The position numbers and the translations under genes are program-made. A DNA stretch of 64,000 nucleotides from contig CP018628.1 of the NCBI GenBank assembly GCA_002271215.1, positions 3,906,001 to 3,970,000 on the forward strand. Reading direction: 5' to 3'. The notes beneath the pieces are model-generated. The model saw only the letters and a list, made by a program, of their open reading frames with translations, was not told where the DNA came from and ran no database searches. Positions 1 through 11,028 of this stretch are shown one piece after another (positions within the stretch are counted from its first letter, which is position 1; every line of letters begins with the position of its first letter). This stretch comes from Lelliottia jeotgali. GTDB lineage: Bacteria; Pseudomonadota; Gammaproteobacteria; Enterobacterales; Enterobacteriaceae.

Positions 1-1
1 G

Positions 2-1132
2 GACGACGTGCTGGCAAAAGGCGATGCCGATATGGTGTCGATGGCGCGTCCGTTCCTCGCCGATGCCGAGCTGCTGTCCAAAGCGCAGAGCGGCCGCGCG
101 GATGAGATCAACACCTGCATCGGCTGTAATCAGGCGTGTCTGGATCAGATCTTCGTCGGGAAAGTCACTTCCTGCCTGGTCAACCCGCGCGCCTGTCACG
201 AAACTAAAATGCCGATTATGCCTGCGGTGAAAACTAAACGTCTGGCGGTGGTGGGCGCAGGCCCGGCGGGGCTGGCGTTTGCGGTCAACGCCGCGTCGCG
301 CGGGCATTCGGTGACGCTGTTCGACGCTCTGGCAGAGATCGGCGGGCAGTTCAATATCGCCAAACAGATCCCCGGCAAAGAGGAGTTTTACGAAACGCTG
401 CGCTATTACCGTCGGATGATCGCCCTGACGGGCGTCGATCTGCGGCTCAATCAGTATGTTCGCGCGGAAGATCTGACCGCGTTTGACGAAGTGATCCTCG
501 CCAGCGGGATCGCCCCGCGCACGCCGGCGATCGAGGGCATCGATCACCCTAAAGTGCTGAGCTATCTCGATGTCCTGCGCGATAAAACCCCGGTCGGTGA
601 GCGCGTGGCGATTATCGGCTGCGGCGGTATTGGCTTTGATACGGCGATGTATTTGAGTCAGCCGGGCGAAGCGACCAGCCAGAATATCGCTGAATTTTGC
701 GTGGAATGGGGGATCGACACCAGCCTGAATCAGTCCGGCGGTCTGCGCCCGGAAGGGCCACAGTTGCCGAAAAGCCCGCGCCAGATCGTGATGCTCCAGC
801 GTAAAGCCAGTAAACCGGGCGAAGGGTTGGGTAAAACCACCGGCTGGATCCACCGCGCGACGCTGCTGTCACGCGGCGTGAAGATGATTCCGGGCGTGAG
901 TTATCAGAAGGTAGACGATGAGGGACTGCACGTGACAATCGGTGGTGAGCCGCAGGTATTACGCGTGGATCATGTGATTTTGTGTGCCGGACAGGAGCCG
1001 AAGCGCGATCTGGCCGATCCGCTGCGCGAAGCCGGGAAAACGGTGCATTTGATTGGCGGGTGTGATGTGGCGATGGAGCTGGACGCCCGACGCGCGATTG
1101 CGCAGGGGACAAAACTGGCGTTAACCATTTAA
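2..1132 (+). CDS. fadH: 2,4-dienoyl-CoA reductase, C-terminal part (partial)
   Basis: NADPH-dependent 2,4-dienoyl-CoA reductase, which removes the conjugated double bond during beta-oxidation of unsaturated fatty acids. The gene enters from the left, and the reading frame is open from base 2. About 376 residues are present against about 672 in the E. coli protein, so most of the N-terminal FMN-binding TIM barrel lies outside. Visible are the 4Fe-4S ligands spaced C-x2-C-x3-C-x11-C (CIGCNQAC then C), an FAD-type motif GAGPAGLA and an NADPH-type Rossmann motif GCGGIGFD. The ATG at base 8 is an internal methionine, not the start. The gene ends at TAA 1130-1132 and is followed by a REP pair. Confidence 0.96.
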   Translation, partial: DDVLAKGDADMVSMARPFLADAELLSKAQSGRADEINTCIGCNQACLDQIFVGKVTSCLVNPRACHETKMPIMPAVKTKRLAVVGAGPAGLAFAVNAASRGHSVTLFDALAEIGGQFNIAKQIPGKEEFYETLRYYRRMIALTGVDLRLNQYVRAEDLTAFDEVILASGIAPRTPAIEGIDHPKVLSYLDVLRDKTPVGERVAIIGCGGIGFDTAMYLSQPGEATSQNIAEFCVEWGIDTSLNQSGGLRPEGPQLPKSPRQIVMLQRKASKPGEGLGKTTGWIHRATLLSRGVKMIPGVSYQKVDDEGLHVTIGGEPQVLRVDHVILCAGQEPKRDLADPLREAGKTVHLIGGCDVAMELDARRAIAQGTKLALTI

Positions 1133-1137
1133 CCTGT

Positions 1138-1208
1138 TGCCCGGTGGCGCTGCGCTTACCGGGCCTACAAAACCTCGTAGGCCGGTGCAAGCGAAGCGCC
1201 GCCCGGCA
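1138..1208. repeat. REP pair (BIME)
   Basis: Two inverted REP-like units. One reads GCCCGGTGGCGCTGCGCTTA, followed by CCGGGCCTACA. The other is its mirror, starting CGTAGGCCGG and ending CGCCGCCCGGCAA. They lie between the converging ends of fadH and rlmG. Such elements usually act in mRNA 3'-end stability or as gyrase/IHF sites. Confidence 0.85.
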
Positions 1209-1216
1209 AAAAGAGC

Positions 1217-2353
1217 TTAGCGACGACGACCCAGTTTCACCGCTTTCAGCACCACGAATTTGTTATTGGTGGCGATGGTCTCGCAGTTACCGAAGATCTT
1301 CTTCAGTTTGTGGAAGTAGTCGAGGTGACGGTTCGCCACGATGTACAGCTCACCGTTAATTTTCAGACAACGACGCGCATGGTGGAACATTTCCCACGCC
1401 ACGTTATCCGTCAGAGCGTGTTTCTGGTGGAATGGCGGGTTGCAAATGACCGCGTTGAAGCGGAAAGGCTCCACGCCTGACAGGGCGTTGTTGATCATGA
1501 ACTCGCAACGGTCCAGATTTTCCGGCATGTTGGTTTCAACATTCAGTCGGCTGGACGCCACCGCCATTGGCGATTCATCGGTGAAGATAACGCTGGCTTC
1601 CGGGTTTTTCTCCAGCAACGTCAAACCGATGATGCCATTACCGCAGCCAAGATCAACGATTTCGCCTTCCAGATTGTCCGGCAGATGTTCCAGGAAGAAA
1701 CGTGCGCCGATATCCAGGCCGGTGCGCGAGAAGACGTTTGCATGGTTGTGGATAGTCCAGTTGGTTCCGTCCAGTTTCCAGCTCAGCGTTTCTGGTGCAT
1801 CCGCAAGTTCAGGTTTAGTGAAGGTTGGGTTGATCAAACGCGCCTTTTTCCACGCTAACGTAGTGGTGGTTGGACCCAGCACTTTTTCGAACAGCTCAAT
1901 CGTGGAGTTGTGAATATCACGCGCTTTAGCACCCGCGATAATGCGCGTTTCTGGGGTAACGACCTGACGCAGCGCGCGCAACTGCTGTTCCAGCAGAGCC
2001 AGCGTTTTAGGGATTTTAATCAGCACCACGCCCGGCGCCTGCGGATATTCTGCCGTGCTGTCGAGAAATTTGACGCTGGATTCCGCAATCTCGTTGTGAC
2101 GCAGGTTTTCGCGCGTTGCAAGTTCGCTTAAATAGGAATCGCCGATGCTATAAGGCGTGTGTTCGGCCAGCGCGCAACCCAGCGCACCAAAGGTGTCATT
2201 CAGGATCAGAACCGGGCCGACAATTTCAGTGTCATCCAACTGTTGCAGCAGATATTCATCCGCCGCTTCCCACGCCTGAAGCGGGTTAACGTCGTCCGTT
2301 TCCGGGAAACGTTTAAGATTGAGTGAACGGAAACCGTTGTCTAAGTGGCTCAT
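1217..2353 (-). CDS. rlmG: 23S rRNA (guanine-1835-N2) methyltransferase
   Basis: S-adenosylmethionine-dependent methyltransferase that modifies G1835 of 23S rRNA. The protein has 378 residues, as in E. coli. The N-terminal half is a degenerate methyltransferase-like domain. The C-terminal half carries the SAM motif [11 protein letters not shown] and the catalytic CNPPFH motif typical of N2-guanine methyltransferases. The start is ATG at 2353 (MSHLDNGF), with a strong ribosome site (GGAGG) just before it. The open frame extends 31 codons further upstream, but that part has no counterpart in the family. Divergent from ygjP. Confidence 0.96.
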   Translation of the reverse strand: MSHLDNGFRSLNLKRFPETDDVNPLQAWEAADEYLLQQLDDTEIVGPVLILNDTFGALGCALAEHTPYSIGDSYLSELATRENLRHNEIAESSVKFLDSTAEYPQAPGVVLIKIPKTLALLEQQLRALRQVVTPETRIIAGAKARDIHNSTIELFEKVLGPTTTTLAWKKARLINPTFTKPELADAPETLSWKLDGTNWTIHNHANVFSRTGLDIGARFFLEHLPDNLEGEIVDLGCGNGIIGLTLLEKNPEASVIFTDESPMAVASSRLNVETNMPENLDRCEFMINNALSGVEPFRFNAVICNPPFHQKHALTDNVAWEMFHHARRCLKINGELYIVANRHLDYFHKLKKIFGNCETIATNNKFVVLKAVKLGRRR

Positions 2354-2437
2354 CGGCCCTCCTGAGTGGTAAAATTTGGCGTTATCCCTGAAAAGGGTGC
2401 GTGAGTATACCCTTTTTACGATTTGCGTGGAGCATTG
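2354..2437. promoter_or_regulatory. rlmG/ygjP divergent promoter region
   Basis: An 84-bp gap between the two divergent starts must hold both promoters. It contains the AT-rich stretch GAGTATACCCTTTTTACG. I could not assign -35/-10 pairs with confidence. Confidence 0.4.
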
Positions 2438-2941
2438 ATGAGTCATCTTAGTTATCTCCAGGGCTATCCGGAGAATTTACTTTCCCAGGTTCGCACTTTA
2501 ATTGCCGAGGAGCGGCTGGGCAGTGTTCTTGAAAAACGGTATCCAGGAACCCACAGCTTCGCGACCGATAAAGCGCTCTGGCAATATACGCAGGATCTGA
2601 AAAGTCAGTTTCTGCGCAACGCCCCACCGATCAATAAAGTGATGTATGACAACAAGATCCACGTGCTGAAAAACGCCCTGGGTTTGCACACCGCCGTGTC
2701 TCGCGTGCAGGGCGGTAAGCTGAAGGCTAAAGCGGAGATCCGCGTGGCGACTGTGTTTCGCAATGCACCGGAAGCCTTTTTGCGCATGATTGTGGTGCAT
2801 GAGTTGGCGCATCTGAAAGAAAAAGAGCACGACAAAGCGTTCTACTCCCTGTGTTGTCACATGGAGCCGCAGTACCACCAGCTGGAGTTTGATACGCGCC
2901 TGTGGCTAACGCATTTATCGTTAAATGGTAATGCGGTGTGA
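2438..2941 (+). CDS. ygjP: YgjP-like zinc metallopeptidase domain protein
   Basis: Small protein of 167 residues of the YgjP family (related to SprT and M48-like metalloproteases). A HExxH zinc motif is visible as [13 protein letters not shown], followed by a conserved [12 protein letters not shown] segment near the C-terminus. The function in the cell is not established; a role in nucleotide metabolism has been suggested for the family. The start ATG at 2438 matches the E. coli N-terminus (MS-L-YLQGYPE). An in-frame ATG five codons earlier is not favoured. In E. coli ygjQ follows; here ygjR follows directly. Confidence 0.93.
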   Translation: MSHLSYLQGYPENLLSQVRTLIAEERLGSVLEKRYPGTHSFATDKALWQYTQDLKSQFLRNAPPINKVMYDNKIHVLKNALGLHTAVSRVQGGKLKAKAEIRVATVFRNAPEAFLRMIVVHELAHLKEKEHDKAFYSLCCHMEPQYHQLEFDTRLWLTHLSLNGNAV

Positions 2942-3011
2942 AGCACTGGTTTTGTCATCAACGCGTGCTAAAGTGACAAAAGGTTCCCCGCTACGGAGTA
3001 CGTGAACGTTT

Positions 3012-4010
3012 ATGATACGTTTCGCAGTTATAGGCACGAACTGGATCACGCGCCAGTTCGTCGACGCCGCCCATGAAACCGGCAAATTCAAACTCACCGC
3101 CGTCTATTCCCGCAGCCTTGAACAGGCACAGACGTTTGCGAATGATTATCTCGTCGAGCATCTGTTTACCTCGCTTGATGAGATGGCGCAGAGCGATGCG
3201 ATTGACGCGGTGTATATCGCCAGCCCGAACTCCCTGCACTCCCCTCAGACCCTGCAGTTCCTTGCGCACAAAAAACATGTGATTTGCGAGAAACCGCTGG
3301 CGTCGAATATTCAGGAAGTGGAGGCGGCCATTCAACTGGCACGAGAAAATCAGGTGGTGCTGTTTGAAGCATTTAAAACCGCCAGCCTGCCTAACTTCCT
3401 GCTGTTGCAGCAGTCTTTGCCGAAGCTCGGCAAAGTACGCAAAGCCTTTATCAACTACTGCCAGTACTCCTCGCGCTACCAGCGCTATCTTGACGGCGAA
3501 AATCCCAATACCTTTAATCCAGCCTTCTCGAACGGCTCGATCATGGATATCGGTTTTTACTGTCTGGCATCGGCTGTTGCCCTGTGGGGCGAGCCGCATG
3601 GTGTGATCGCCACCGCCAGCCTGCTCGACAGCGGCGTGGATGCTCACGGATTAGTGGTTCTGGATTACGGTGATTTTAGCGTGACGCTCCAGCATTCCAA
3701 AGTCAGTGATTCGGTGCTGCCGAGCGAGATTCAGGGCGAAGAGGGTTCGCTGGTTATCGAGAAAATCTCTGAGTGCCAGAAAGTGAGCTTTATCCCGCGC
3801 GGTGGCAAGGCGCAGGAGCTGACGCAACCTCAGCATATTAACACTATGCTGTATGAGGCAGAGGTGTTCGCGCGCCTGGTCGAAACCAATGAAGTGAACC
3901 ACCCGGGGCTGGCCGTGAGTCGCACCACGGCGAAACTGCAGACAGAAATCCGCCGTCAGACCGGCGTGGTATTCCCTGCGGATGACGTGAGTGCAACAGC
4001 AGTCGCGTAA
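3012..4010 (+). CDS. ygjR: Gfo/Idh/MocA family oxidoreductase
   Basis: Predicted NAD(P)-dependent oxidoreductase of 332 residues, substrate unknown. The N-terminus holds a Rossmann segment (MIRFAVIGTNWITRQF) and the family signature CEKPLASN (HVICEKPLASN), which contains the lysine-proline pair of Gfo/Idh/MocA enzymes. The C-terminal half is the alpha/beta substrate domain, with the family motif MDIGFYCLA. It is a few residues longer than E. coli YgjR (about 328). It sits alone between ygjP and the alx leader. Confidence 0.93.
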   Translation: MIRFAVIGTNWITRQFVDAAHETGKFKLTAVYSRSLEQAQTFANDYLVEHLFTSLDEMAQSDAIDAVYIASPNSLHSPQTLQFLAHKKHVICEKPLASNIQEVEAAIQLARENQVVLFEAFKTASLPNFLLLQQSLPKLGKVRKAFINYCQYSSRYQRYLDGENPNTFNPAFSNGSIMDIGFYCLASAVALWGEPHGVIATASLLDSGVDAHGLVVLDYGDFSVTLQHSKVSDSVLPSEIQGEEGSLVIEKISECQKVSFIPRGGKAQELTQPQHINTMLYEAEVFARLVETNEVNHPGLAVSRTTAKLQTEIRRQTGVVFPADDVSATAVA

Positions 4011-4037
4011 AGCTGTGTAATAGAATCGTTAAGGGCA

Positions 4038-4066
4038 TTGACGAAAACCGCGTCCTGACATATTTT
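4038..4066 (+). promoter_or_regulatory. alx promoter
   Basis: A near-consensus sigma70 promoter: -35 TTGACG (4038-4043), 17-bp spacer, -10 TATTTT (4061-4066). Transcription would start near 4073, immediately before the riboswitch aptamer. This leaves about 210 nt of leader before the alx start codon. Confidence 0.75.
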
Positions 4067-4072
4067 GTTACC

Positions 4073-4285
4073 TGCAAAGGGGAGTAACTTCATTGCCGGT
4101 GGGTCGTCATTACGATGCGTGCAATACCGCATCCGGTCGCCGGGCAACGAAAAAGAGTCACGACACGTGTTCTTTTTGGTTGTAAGTGAGACCTTGCCGG
4201 AAGGCGAGGTCCCTGCATAAATAACGCAACGGCTATCGTCTTCTGACGTTGGCCGTTTTTGTTTTTTATGCGTAAGGAAATAGAT
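4073..4285 (+). promoter_or_regulatory. yybP-ykoY (Mn2+/pH-responsive) riboswitch leader of alx
   Basis: The leader contains the two conserved loops of the yybP-ykoY class: GGGGAGTAAC near the 5' end (4080-4089) and GTGAGACCTTGCCGGAAGGC (about 4187-4206), closed by GAGGTCCCTGCAT. In E. coli the same leader (PRE, also reported as SraF) senses manganese and alkaline pH and controls alx. The expression platform is seen as a terminator-like hairpin at 4225-4261, just ahead of the ribosome site TAAGGAAA. Class assignment is by motif recognition. Exact helix borders were not modelled. Confidence 0.9.
4225..4261 (+). terminator. riboswitch terminator hairpin
   Basis: Hairpin with arms AACGGC (4228-4233) and GCCGTT (4252-4257), plus an inner CGTC/GACG pairing, ending in a run of T. 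It lies between the aptamer and the alx ribosome site, so premature termination is a likely control step. Confidence 0.75.
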
Positions 4286-5254
4286 ATGCACTCTGTCGGC
4301 ACTCCAATGTTATGGGGCGGATTCGCAGTCGTGGTGGTCATCATGCTGGCGATCGACCTCTTTTTACAGGGCCGTCGCGGCGCACATGGCATGACCATGA
4401 AACAGGCCGCCGCCTGGTCGCTGGTGTGGGTCACCCTCTCCCTACTGTTCTGCGCCGCGTTCTGGTGGTATCTGGTACAAACGGAAGGCCGCGCGGTGGC
4501 CGATCCTCAGGCGCTCGCCTTCCTGACCGGCTATCTGATTGAGAAAGCCCTCGCCGTTGATAACGTTTTTGTCTGGCTGATGCTGTTCAGCTATTTTGCG
4601 GTGCCTGCTGCATTGCAGCGTCGCGTGCTGGTTTACGGCGTGCTGGGCGCGATTATCCTGCGTACGGTGATGATCTTCGCGGGTAGCTGGCTGATTACCC
4701 AGTTCGAATGGCTGCTGTATGTCTTCGGTGCGTTCCTGCTGTTCACCGGTGTGAAAATGGCGCTGGCGAAAGAGGATGAAACCGGGATTGGCGAGAAGCC
4801 GCTGGTGAAATGGATCCGTGGGCATTTGCGCATGACCGACACCATCGACAACGAGCACTTCTTCGTGCGTAAGAACGGGATTCTGTTTGCCACGCCGCTG
4901 CTGCTGGTGCTGATTCTGGTTGAGCTGAGTGACGTTATCTTCGCGGTCGACAGCATTCCGGCTATCTTCGCGGTGACCACCGATCCGTTCATCGTGTTGA
5001 CGTCTAACCTGTTTGCAATCCTCGGTCTGCGTGCTATGTATTTCCTGCTGGCGGGCGTGGCAGAGCGCTTCTCGATGCTGAAATACGGTCTGTCGATTAT
5101 CCTGGTGTTTATCGGTATCAAGATGCTGATCGTCGATTTCTACCATATCCCGATCGCGATTTCGCTGGGCGTGGTATTTGGTATTCTGGCGCTGACGCTA
5201 ATCATTAACGCCTGGGTTAACCATCAGCACGATAAGAAACAGCGAGCGCAGTAA
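4286..5254 (+). CDS. alx: TerC-family membrane protein, Mn2+ exporter-type
   Basis: Integral membrane protein of 322 residues of the TerC family, linked in E. coli to manganese export and the alkaline-pH response. It has about nine hydrophobic segments. The family acidic motifs [13 protein letters not shown] and [14 protein letters not shown] contain the aspartates proposed to bind the metal. The start ATG at 4286 (MHSVGTP) follows TAAGGAAA and matches E. coli. The frame is open nine codons further upstream into the leader. Controlled by the riboswitch directly upstream. In E. coli sstT and ygjV follow; here a repeat mosaic and uxaA follow. Confidence 0.96.
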   Translation: MHSVGTPMLWGGFAVVVVIMLAIDLFLQGRRGAHGMTMKQAAAWSLVWVTLSLLFCAAFWWYLVQTEGRAVADPQALAFLTGYLIEKALAVDNVFVWLMLFSYFAVPAALQRRVLVYGVLGAIILRTVMIFAGSWLITQFEWLLYVFGAFLLFTGVKMALAKEDETGIGEKPLVKWIRGHLRMTDTIDNEHFFVRKNGILFATPLLLVLILVELSDVIFAVDSIPAIFAVTTDPFIVLTSNLFAILGLRAMYFLLAGVAERFSMLKYGLSIILVFIGIKMLIVDFYHIPIAISLGVVFGILALTLIINAWVNHQHDKKQRAQ

Positions 5255-5260
5255 AAGATT

Positions 5261-5424
5261 GCCCGGTGGCGCGCAGCGAGCGGGCCCAGGGCAGGTGCGG
5301 TCTGGTGCCCTCAGCCCGGCCCTCTCCCACAGGGAGAGGGAGAAAACATAAAAAAACGGCAACCTTTGGTTGCCGTTTTGCGTTGACCTTGTAGGCCGGG
5401 TAAGGCGCAGCCGCCACCCGGCAA
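5261..5424. repeat. composite intergenic repeat mosaic (REP + palindrome + REP)
   Basis: Between converging alx and uxaA lie, in order: a REP fragment (GCCCGGTGGCGCGCAGCGAG, 5261-5287); a palindromic repeat with core CCTCTCCCACAGGGAGAGG (5308-5344); a terminator (5353-5379); and a second REP unit (GTAGGCCGGGTAAGGCGCAG onward, 5390-5424). The palindrome-terminator-REP order recurs behind garD at 36238-36335. Nearly the same palindrome occurs at 28989 and 57866. Confidence 0.8.
5353..5379. terminator. bidirectional intrinsic terminator alx/uxaA
   Basis: Perfect hairpin AAAACGGCAACC-TTT-GGTTGCCGTTTT. It is flanked by A-rich sequence on the left and T-rich on the right, so it can serve alx (+) and uxaA (-). 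Confidence 0.85.
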
Positions 5425-5437
5425 CATATGCGACGCC

Positions 5438-6925
5438 TTATAAGGTCACACCGCTTTTGAAAATCGCCAGTTCGCGGAAGTCGTTCTTTTCATTGCAGGT
5501 CTGTTTACCGTTAGCAAAATCCACAATGGTATCGATGAACTCATTCAGCAGCTGCGGCATAGCTTTGCCATGAATTAACTGCCCGGCGTCAAAATCTATC
5601 CAGTGCTTCTTCTTCGCCGCCAGCTCGCTGTTGGTGGCAATTTTCACCGTCGGCACAAAGCCGCCGTACGGGGTTCCGCGACCGGTACTGAACAGCACCA
5701 TATGACAGCCCGCGCCAGCCAGCGCACTGGTGGCGACGGCGTCGTTCCCCGGCGCACTGAGCAGATTCAGACCGTGCGTTTTCAGGCGTTCGCCATAACG
5801 CAGCACATCAACTACCTGGCTGGCACCGGCTTTTTGCGTACAGCCGAGGGATTTCTCCTCAAGCGTGGTAATGCCGCCCGCTTTGTTGCCCGGCGACGGG
5901 TTTTCGTAAATCGGCTGGTTATGCGCGATGAAATACTGTTTGAAGTCGTTCACCATCGTGACCGTTTTTTCAAACGTCTCTTCATCGCGGCAGTGGCTCA
6001 TCAGAATGCGTTCCGCACCGAACATTTCCGGCACTTCGGTCAGCACGGTAGTGCCGCCGTTGGTGATCATGTAATCCGAGAAGCGGCCCAGCATTGGGTT
6101 GGCGGTGATGCCTGAAAGGCCATCAGAGCCACCGCACTCCAGACCAAACTTCAGCTCGCTCAGTTTACCCGGTACACGTTTGTCGTGGCGCATCACTTCA
6201 TACAGCTGATGCAGCTGTTCGAGGCCGGCCTCCACTTCGTCGTCCTGATGCTGGCACACCATAAAGTGCACGCGTTCAGGATCGAAATCCCCCAACGTTT
6301 CGCGGAAGGCATCGACCTGGTTGTTTTCACAGCCAAGACCAATCACCAGCACCGCGCCCGCATTTGGATGACGCACCATGTTTTGCAGCATGGTGCGGGT
6401 GTTAACGTGATCGTCGCCCAGCTGCGAACAGCCATAGGTGTGGCTAAACAGGAACACGCCGTCGGTGCCTTCGGCATTATTGGTCTCTTTCAGGAATCGG
6501 TTCTGAATTTGACGCGCAATACCGTTCACGCAGCCGACGGTCGGCAAGATCCACAGCTCGTTGCGGATCCCAACTTCTCCGCTAGCGCGGCGGTAGATCT
6601 CGACATCACGATCTTCCCCCTGCCCTTCTTCAGCCTGAAAATCAGGTTGATAGCTGTACTCGTCCAGATCGCTGAGATTGGTGCGGGTATTGTGGGAATG
6701 AATATGTTCACCCGGCGCAATATCCGCCAGCGCATGACCGATCGGCAAACCGTACTTCACCACGTTTTCGCCTTTGGCAATCGGGAACACGGCAAATTTA
6801 TGCCCGCGAACAATAGCCTGACGCAGGGTGACGGTCTGGTTTTCAACGGTCACTTCCGCGCCTTCGGTCAGATCCGCCAGCGCTACGGCAACGTTATCCA
6901 GCGAATGGATCTTGATGTATTGCAT
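5438..6925 (-). CDS. uxaA: altronate dehydratase
   Basis: Converts D-altronate to 2-keto-3-deoxygluconate in galacturonate breakdown. It has 495 residues, as in E. coli. The N-terminal SAF-like domain (about 1-90) is followed by the large altronate/galactarate dehydratase domain, with conserved LECGGSDGLSGITANP and STGRGTPYG blocks. Fe2+-dependent in the family. It lies 17 bp downstream of uxaC as a uxaCA operon. It is a paralogue of garD at 34647, sharing the CGGSD-SG-TANP, NPSPGNK-GG and TGRGTPYG segments. Confidence 0.97.
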   Translation of the reverse strand: MQYIKIHSLDNVAVALADLTEGAEVTVENQTVTLRQAIVRGHKFAVFPIAKGENVVKYGLPIGHALADIAPGEHIHSHNTRTNLSDLDEYSYQPDFQAEEGQGEDRDVEIYRRASGEVGIRNELWILPTVGCVNGIARQIQNRFLKETNNAEGTDGVFLFSHTYGCSQLGDDHVNTRTMLQNMVRHPNAGAVLVIGLGCENNQVDAFRETLGDFDPERVHFMVCQHQDDEVEAGLEQLHQLYEVMRHDKRVPGKLSELKFGLECGGSDGLSGITANPMLGRFSDYMITNGGTTVLTEVPEMFGAERILMSHCRDEETFEKTVTMVNDFKQYFIAHNQPIYENPSPGNKAGGITTLEEKSLGCTQKAGASQVVDVLRYGERLKTHGLNLLSAPGNDAVATSALAGAGCHMVLFSTGRGTPYGGFVPTVKIATNSELAAKKKHWIDFDAGQLIHGKAMPQLLNEFIDTIVDFANGKQTCNEKNDFRELAIFKSGVTL

Positions 6926-6942
6926 ATCAACCTCAAACGGCC

Positions 6943-8834
<1,892 letters not shown>

Positions 8835-10133
8835 ATGCGTAAAATTAAAGGGTTACGTTGGTACATGATTGCACTGGTGACGCTTGGCACCGTGCTGGGT
8901 TACCTGACGCGTAACACCATAGCGGCGGCGGCGCCAACGCTAATGGAAGAGCTGCATATTTCCACGCAGCAATATTCCTATATTATCGCGGCCTACTCCG
9001 CGGCTTATACCATCATGCAGCCTGTAGCGGGCTATCTCCTTGATATCCTTGGCACCAAAGTCGGTTACGCCGTCTTCGCCGTGACCTGGGCTATCTTCTG
9101 TGGCGCGACGGCGCTGGCGGGAAGCTGGGGCGGACTGGCACTGGCGCGCGGTGCGGTTGGTGCCGCAGAAGCGGCGATGATCCCTGCGGGTCTGAAGGCC
9201 AGCTCTGAGTGGTTCCCGGCAAAAGAACGTTCAATCGCGGTCGGCTACTTCAACGTTGGCTCCTCCATCGGCGCGATGATTGCTCCACCGTTGGTGGTGT
9301 GGGCTATCGTGATGCACAGCTGGCAGTTAGCGTTCGTCATCTCTGGCGCACTGAGCTTTGCCTGGGCGATGGCGTGGCTGATCTTCTACAAACATCCGCG
9401 CGATCAGAAGAAACTGTCTGACGAAGAACGCGAATACATTATTGGTGGTCAGGAATCCCATCACCAAACCAACAACGGCAAAAAAATGTCCGTCTGGCAG
9501 ATCCTGGGCACCCGTCAGTTCTGGGGTATCGCCCTGCCGCGCTTCCTGGCAGAACCGGCCTGGGGTACGTTCAACGCCTGGATCCCGCTGTTCATGTTTA
9601 AAGTCTACGGCTTTAACCTGAAAGAAATCGCGATGTTTGCCTGGATGCCAATGCTGTTTGCTGACCTGGGTTGTATCGTCGGCGGATACCTGCCACCGCT
9701 GTTCCAGCGCTGGTTTGGCGTGAACCTGATTGTCTCGCGTAAAATGGTCGTGACTATGGGCGCGCTGCTGATGATTGGCCCTGGGATGATCGGTCTGTTC
9801 ACCAGCCCTTACGTGGCTATCGGCCTGCTGTGTATTGGTGGTTTTGCTCACCAGTCCCTGTCTGGCGCACTGATTACGCTCTCTTCTGACGTCTTTGGAC
9901 GCAACGAAGTGGCGACCGCCAACGGCCTGACCGGTATGGCCGCCTGGACCGCAAGTACCATGTTCGCTCTGGTGGTCGGTGCGTTGGCTGACACCATCGG
10001 CTTCAGCCCGCTGTTCGCGGTACTGGCTATCTTCGACCTGCTGGGTGCCGTGGTTATCTGGACGGTGCTGAAAAACCAGTCCGCCGAGGAACTACTCAGT
10101 TCTCAGGTCGGTGGGCCTGCACAACAAAGTTAG
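8835..10133 (+). CDS. exuT: hexuronate transporter (MFS)
   Basis: Proton-coupled importer of galacturonate and glucuronate in the inner membrane, from the anion:cation symporter branch of the major facilitator superfamily. It has 432 residues and about 12 membrane segments. The N-terminal half carries DILGTKVGYAVFA and the conserved SSEWFPAKERSIAVGYFN block. The start chosen is ATG 8835 (MRKIKGLRW), which matches E. coli and follows GATGAGG. The frame stays open 46 codons upstream, but that peptide is unlike a transporter N-terminus. A terminator follows, then exuR. Confidence 0.97.
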   Translation: MRKIKGLRWYMIALVTLGTVLGYLTRNTIAAAAPTLMEELHISTQQYSYIIAAYSAAYTIMQPVAGYLLDILGTKVGYAVFAVTWAIFCGATALAGSWGGLALARGAVGAAEAAMIPAGLKASSEWFPAKERSIAVGYFNVGSSIGAMIAPPLVVWAIVMHSWQLAFVISGALSFAWAMAWLIFYKHPRDQKKLSDEEREYIIGGQESHHQTNNGKKMSVWQILGTRQFWGIALPRFLAEPAWGTFNAWIPLFMFKVYGFNLKEIAMFAWMPMLFADLGCIVGGYLPPLFQRWFGVNLIVSRKMVVTMGALLMIGPGMIGLFTSPYVAIGLLCIGGFAHQSLSGALITLSSDVFGRNEVATANGLTGMAAWTASTMFALVVGALADTIGFSPLFAVLAIFDLLGAVVIWTVLKNQSAEELLSSQVGGPAQQS

Positions 10134-10155
10134 CGTTTTTATCTGATATCAACGA

Positions 10156-10178
10156 AGCCGCCTCCAGGGCGGCTTTTT
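10156..10178 (+). terminator. exuT terminator
   Basis: Hairpin AGCCGCC-TCCAG-GGCGGCT followed by TTTT, between exuT and exuR. Confidence 0.85.
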
Positions 10179-10206
10179 CATGGGGAAATCTGGAGACTGG
10201 CTCGCA

Positions 10207-10224
10207 AAAGTGGTATAACAAATC
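10207..10224. promoter_or_regulatory. probable exuR promoter/ExuR operator
   Basis: AAGTGGTATAACAAATC contains a -10-like TATAAC inside an imperfect palindrome resembling the TTGGTATACCAATT-type ExuR/UxuR operator, about 30 bp before the exuR start. This is consistent with autoregulation, but the assignment is by similarity only. Confidence 0.45.
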
Positions 10225-10251
10225 ATCTGCCGTACCCTGCCTGGAGCGCAT

Positions 10252-11028
10252 ATGGAAATCACCGAACCACGTCGTTTATATCAGCAACTTGCTGCCGAGC
10301 TGAAAGATCGCATCGAGCAAGGTGTCTATCTCGTCGGTGATAAACTGCCTGCCGAACGCTTTATTGCTGATGAGAAGAGCGTCAGCCGCACCGTGGTGCG
10401 TGAAGCCATCATCATGCTGGAAGTCGAAGGCTACGTTGAAGTGCGCAAAGGTTCAGGCATTCATGTGATTTCCAATCTTCCAAAACACTCTCCGGTGCCG
10501 GACGAAAGTCTGGAATTTGCCAGCTATGGTCCGTTTGAACTGCTCCAGGCGCGTCAGCTGATAGAAAGCAATATCGCTGAGTTTGCTGCAACCCAGGTGA
10601 CCAAGCAGGACATCATGAAACTGATGGAAATTCAGGATCAGGCGCGCAAAGAAAAATGTTTCCGCGATTCCGAATGGGATCTGCAATTCCACGTTCAGGT
10701 GGCGCTGGCCACGCAAAATACCGCCCTGGCAGCAATCGTCGAAAAAATGTGGACTCAGCGCGTTCACAACCCGTACTGGAAGAAATTACACGATCACATT
10801 GATTCGCGTACCGTCGACAACTGGTGCGACGATCACGATCAAATTCTTAAAGCGCTGATTCGTAAAGACCCACATGCTGCAAAACTGGCGATGTGGCAGC
10901 ATCTGGAAAACACCAAGCTGATGCTGTTCAACGAAACCAGTGATGACTTTGAATTTAACGCCGACCGCTATCTTTTTGCCGATAATCCGGTGGTTCATCT
11001 TGATACAGCATCCAGTCAGGCAAAATAG
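10252..11028 (+). CDS. exuR: hexuronate regulon repressor, GntR family
   Basis: Transcriptional repressor of exuT and uxaCA, relieved by galacturonate/tagaturonate in E. coli. It has 258 residues. The N-terminal winged helix-turn-helix (about 1-75) includes [25 protein letters not shown], of which [10 protein letters not shown] is the recognition part. The C-terminal FCD (FadR-type) ligand domain follows, with metal-binding histidines typical of the subfamily. The start ATG at 10252 follows TGGAG. It is separately terminated from exuT. Confidence 0.96.
   Translation: MEITEPRRLYQQLAAELKDRIEQGVYLVGDKLPAERFIADEKSVSRTVVREAIIMLEVEGYVEVRKGSGIHVISNLPKHSPVPDESLEFASYGPFELLQARQLIESNIAEFAATQVTKQDIMKLMEIQDQARKEKCFRDSEWDLQFHVQVALATQNTALAAIVEKMWTQRVHNPYWKKLHDHIDSRTVDNWCDDHDQILKALIRKDPHAAKLAMWQHLENTKLMLFNETSDDFEFNADRYLFADNPVVHLDTASSQAK

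Noticed and set aside
8..10. fadH start codon at base 8
   Set aside because: The frame is open to the window edge, and the first residues align inside the protein, so this ATG is internal.
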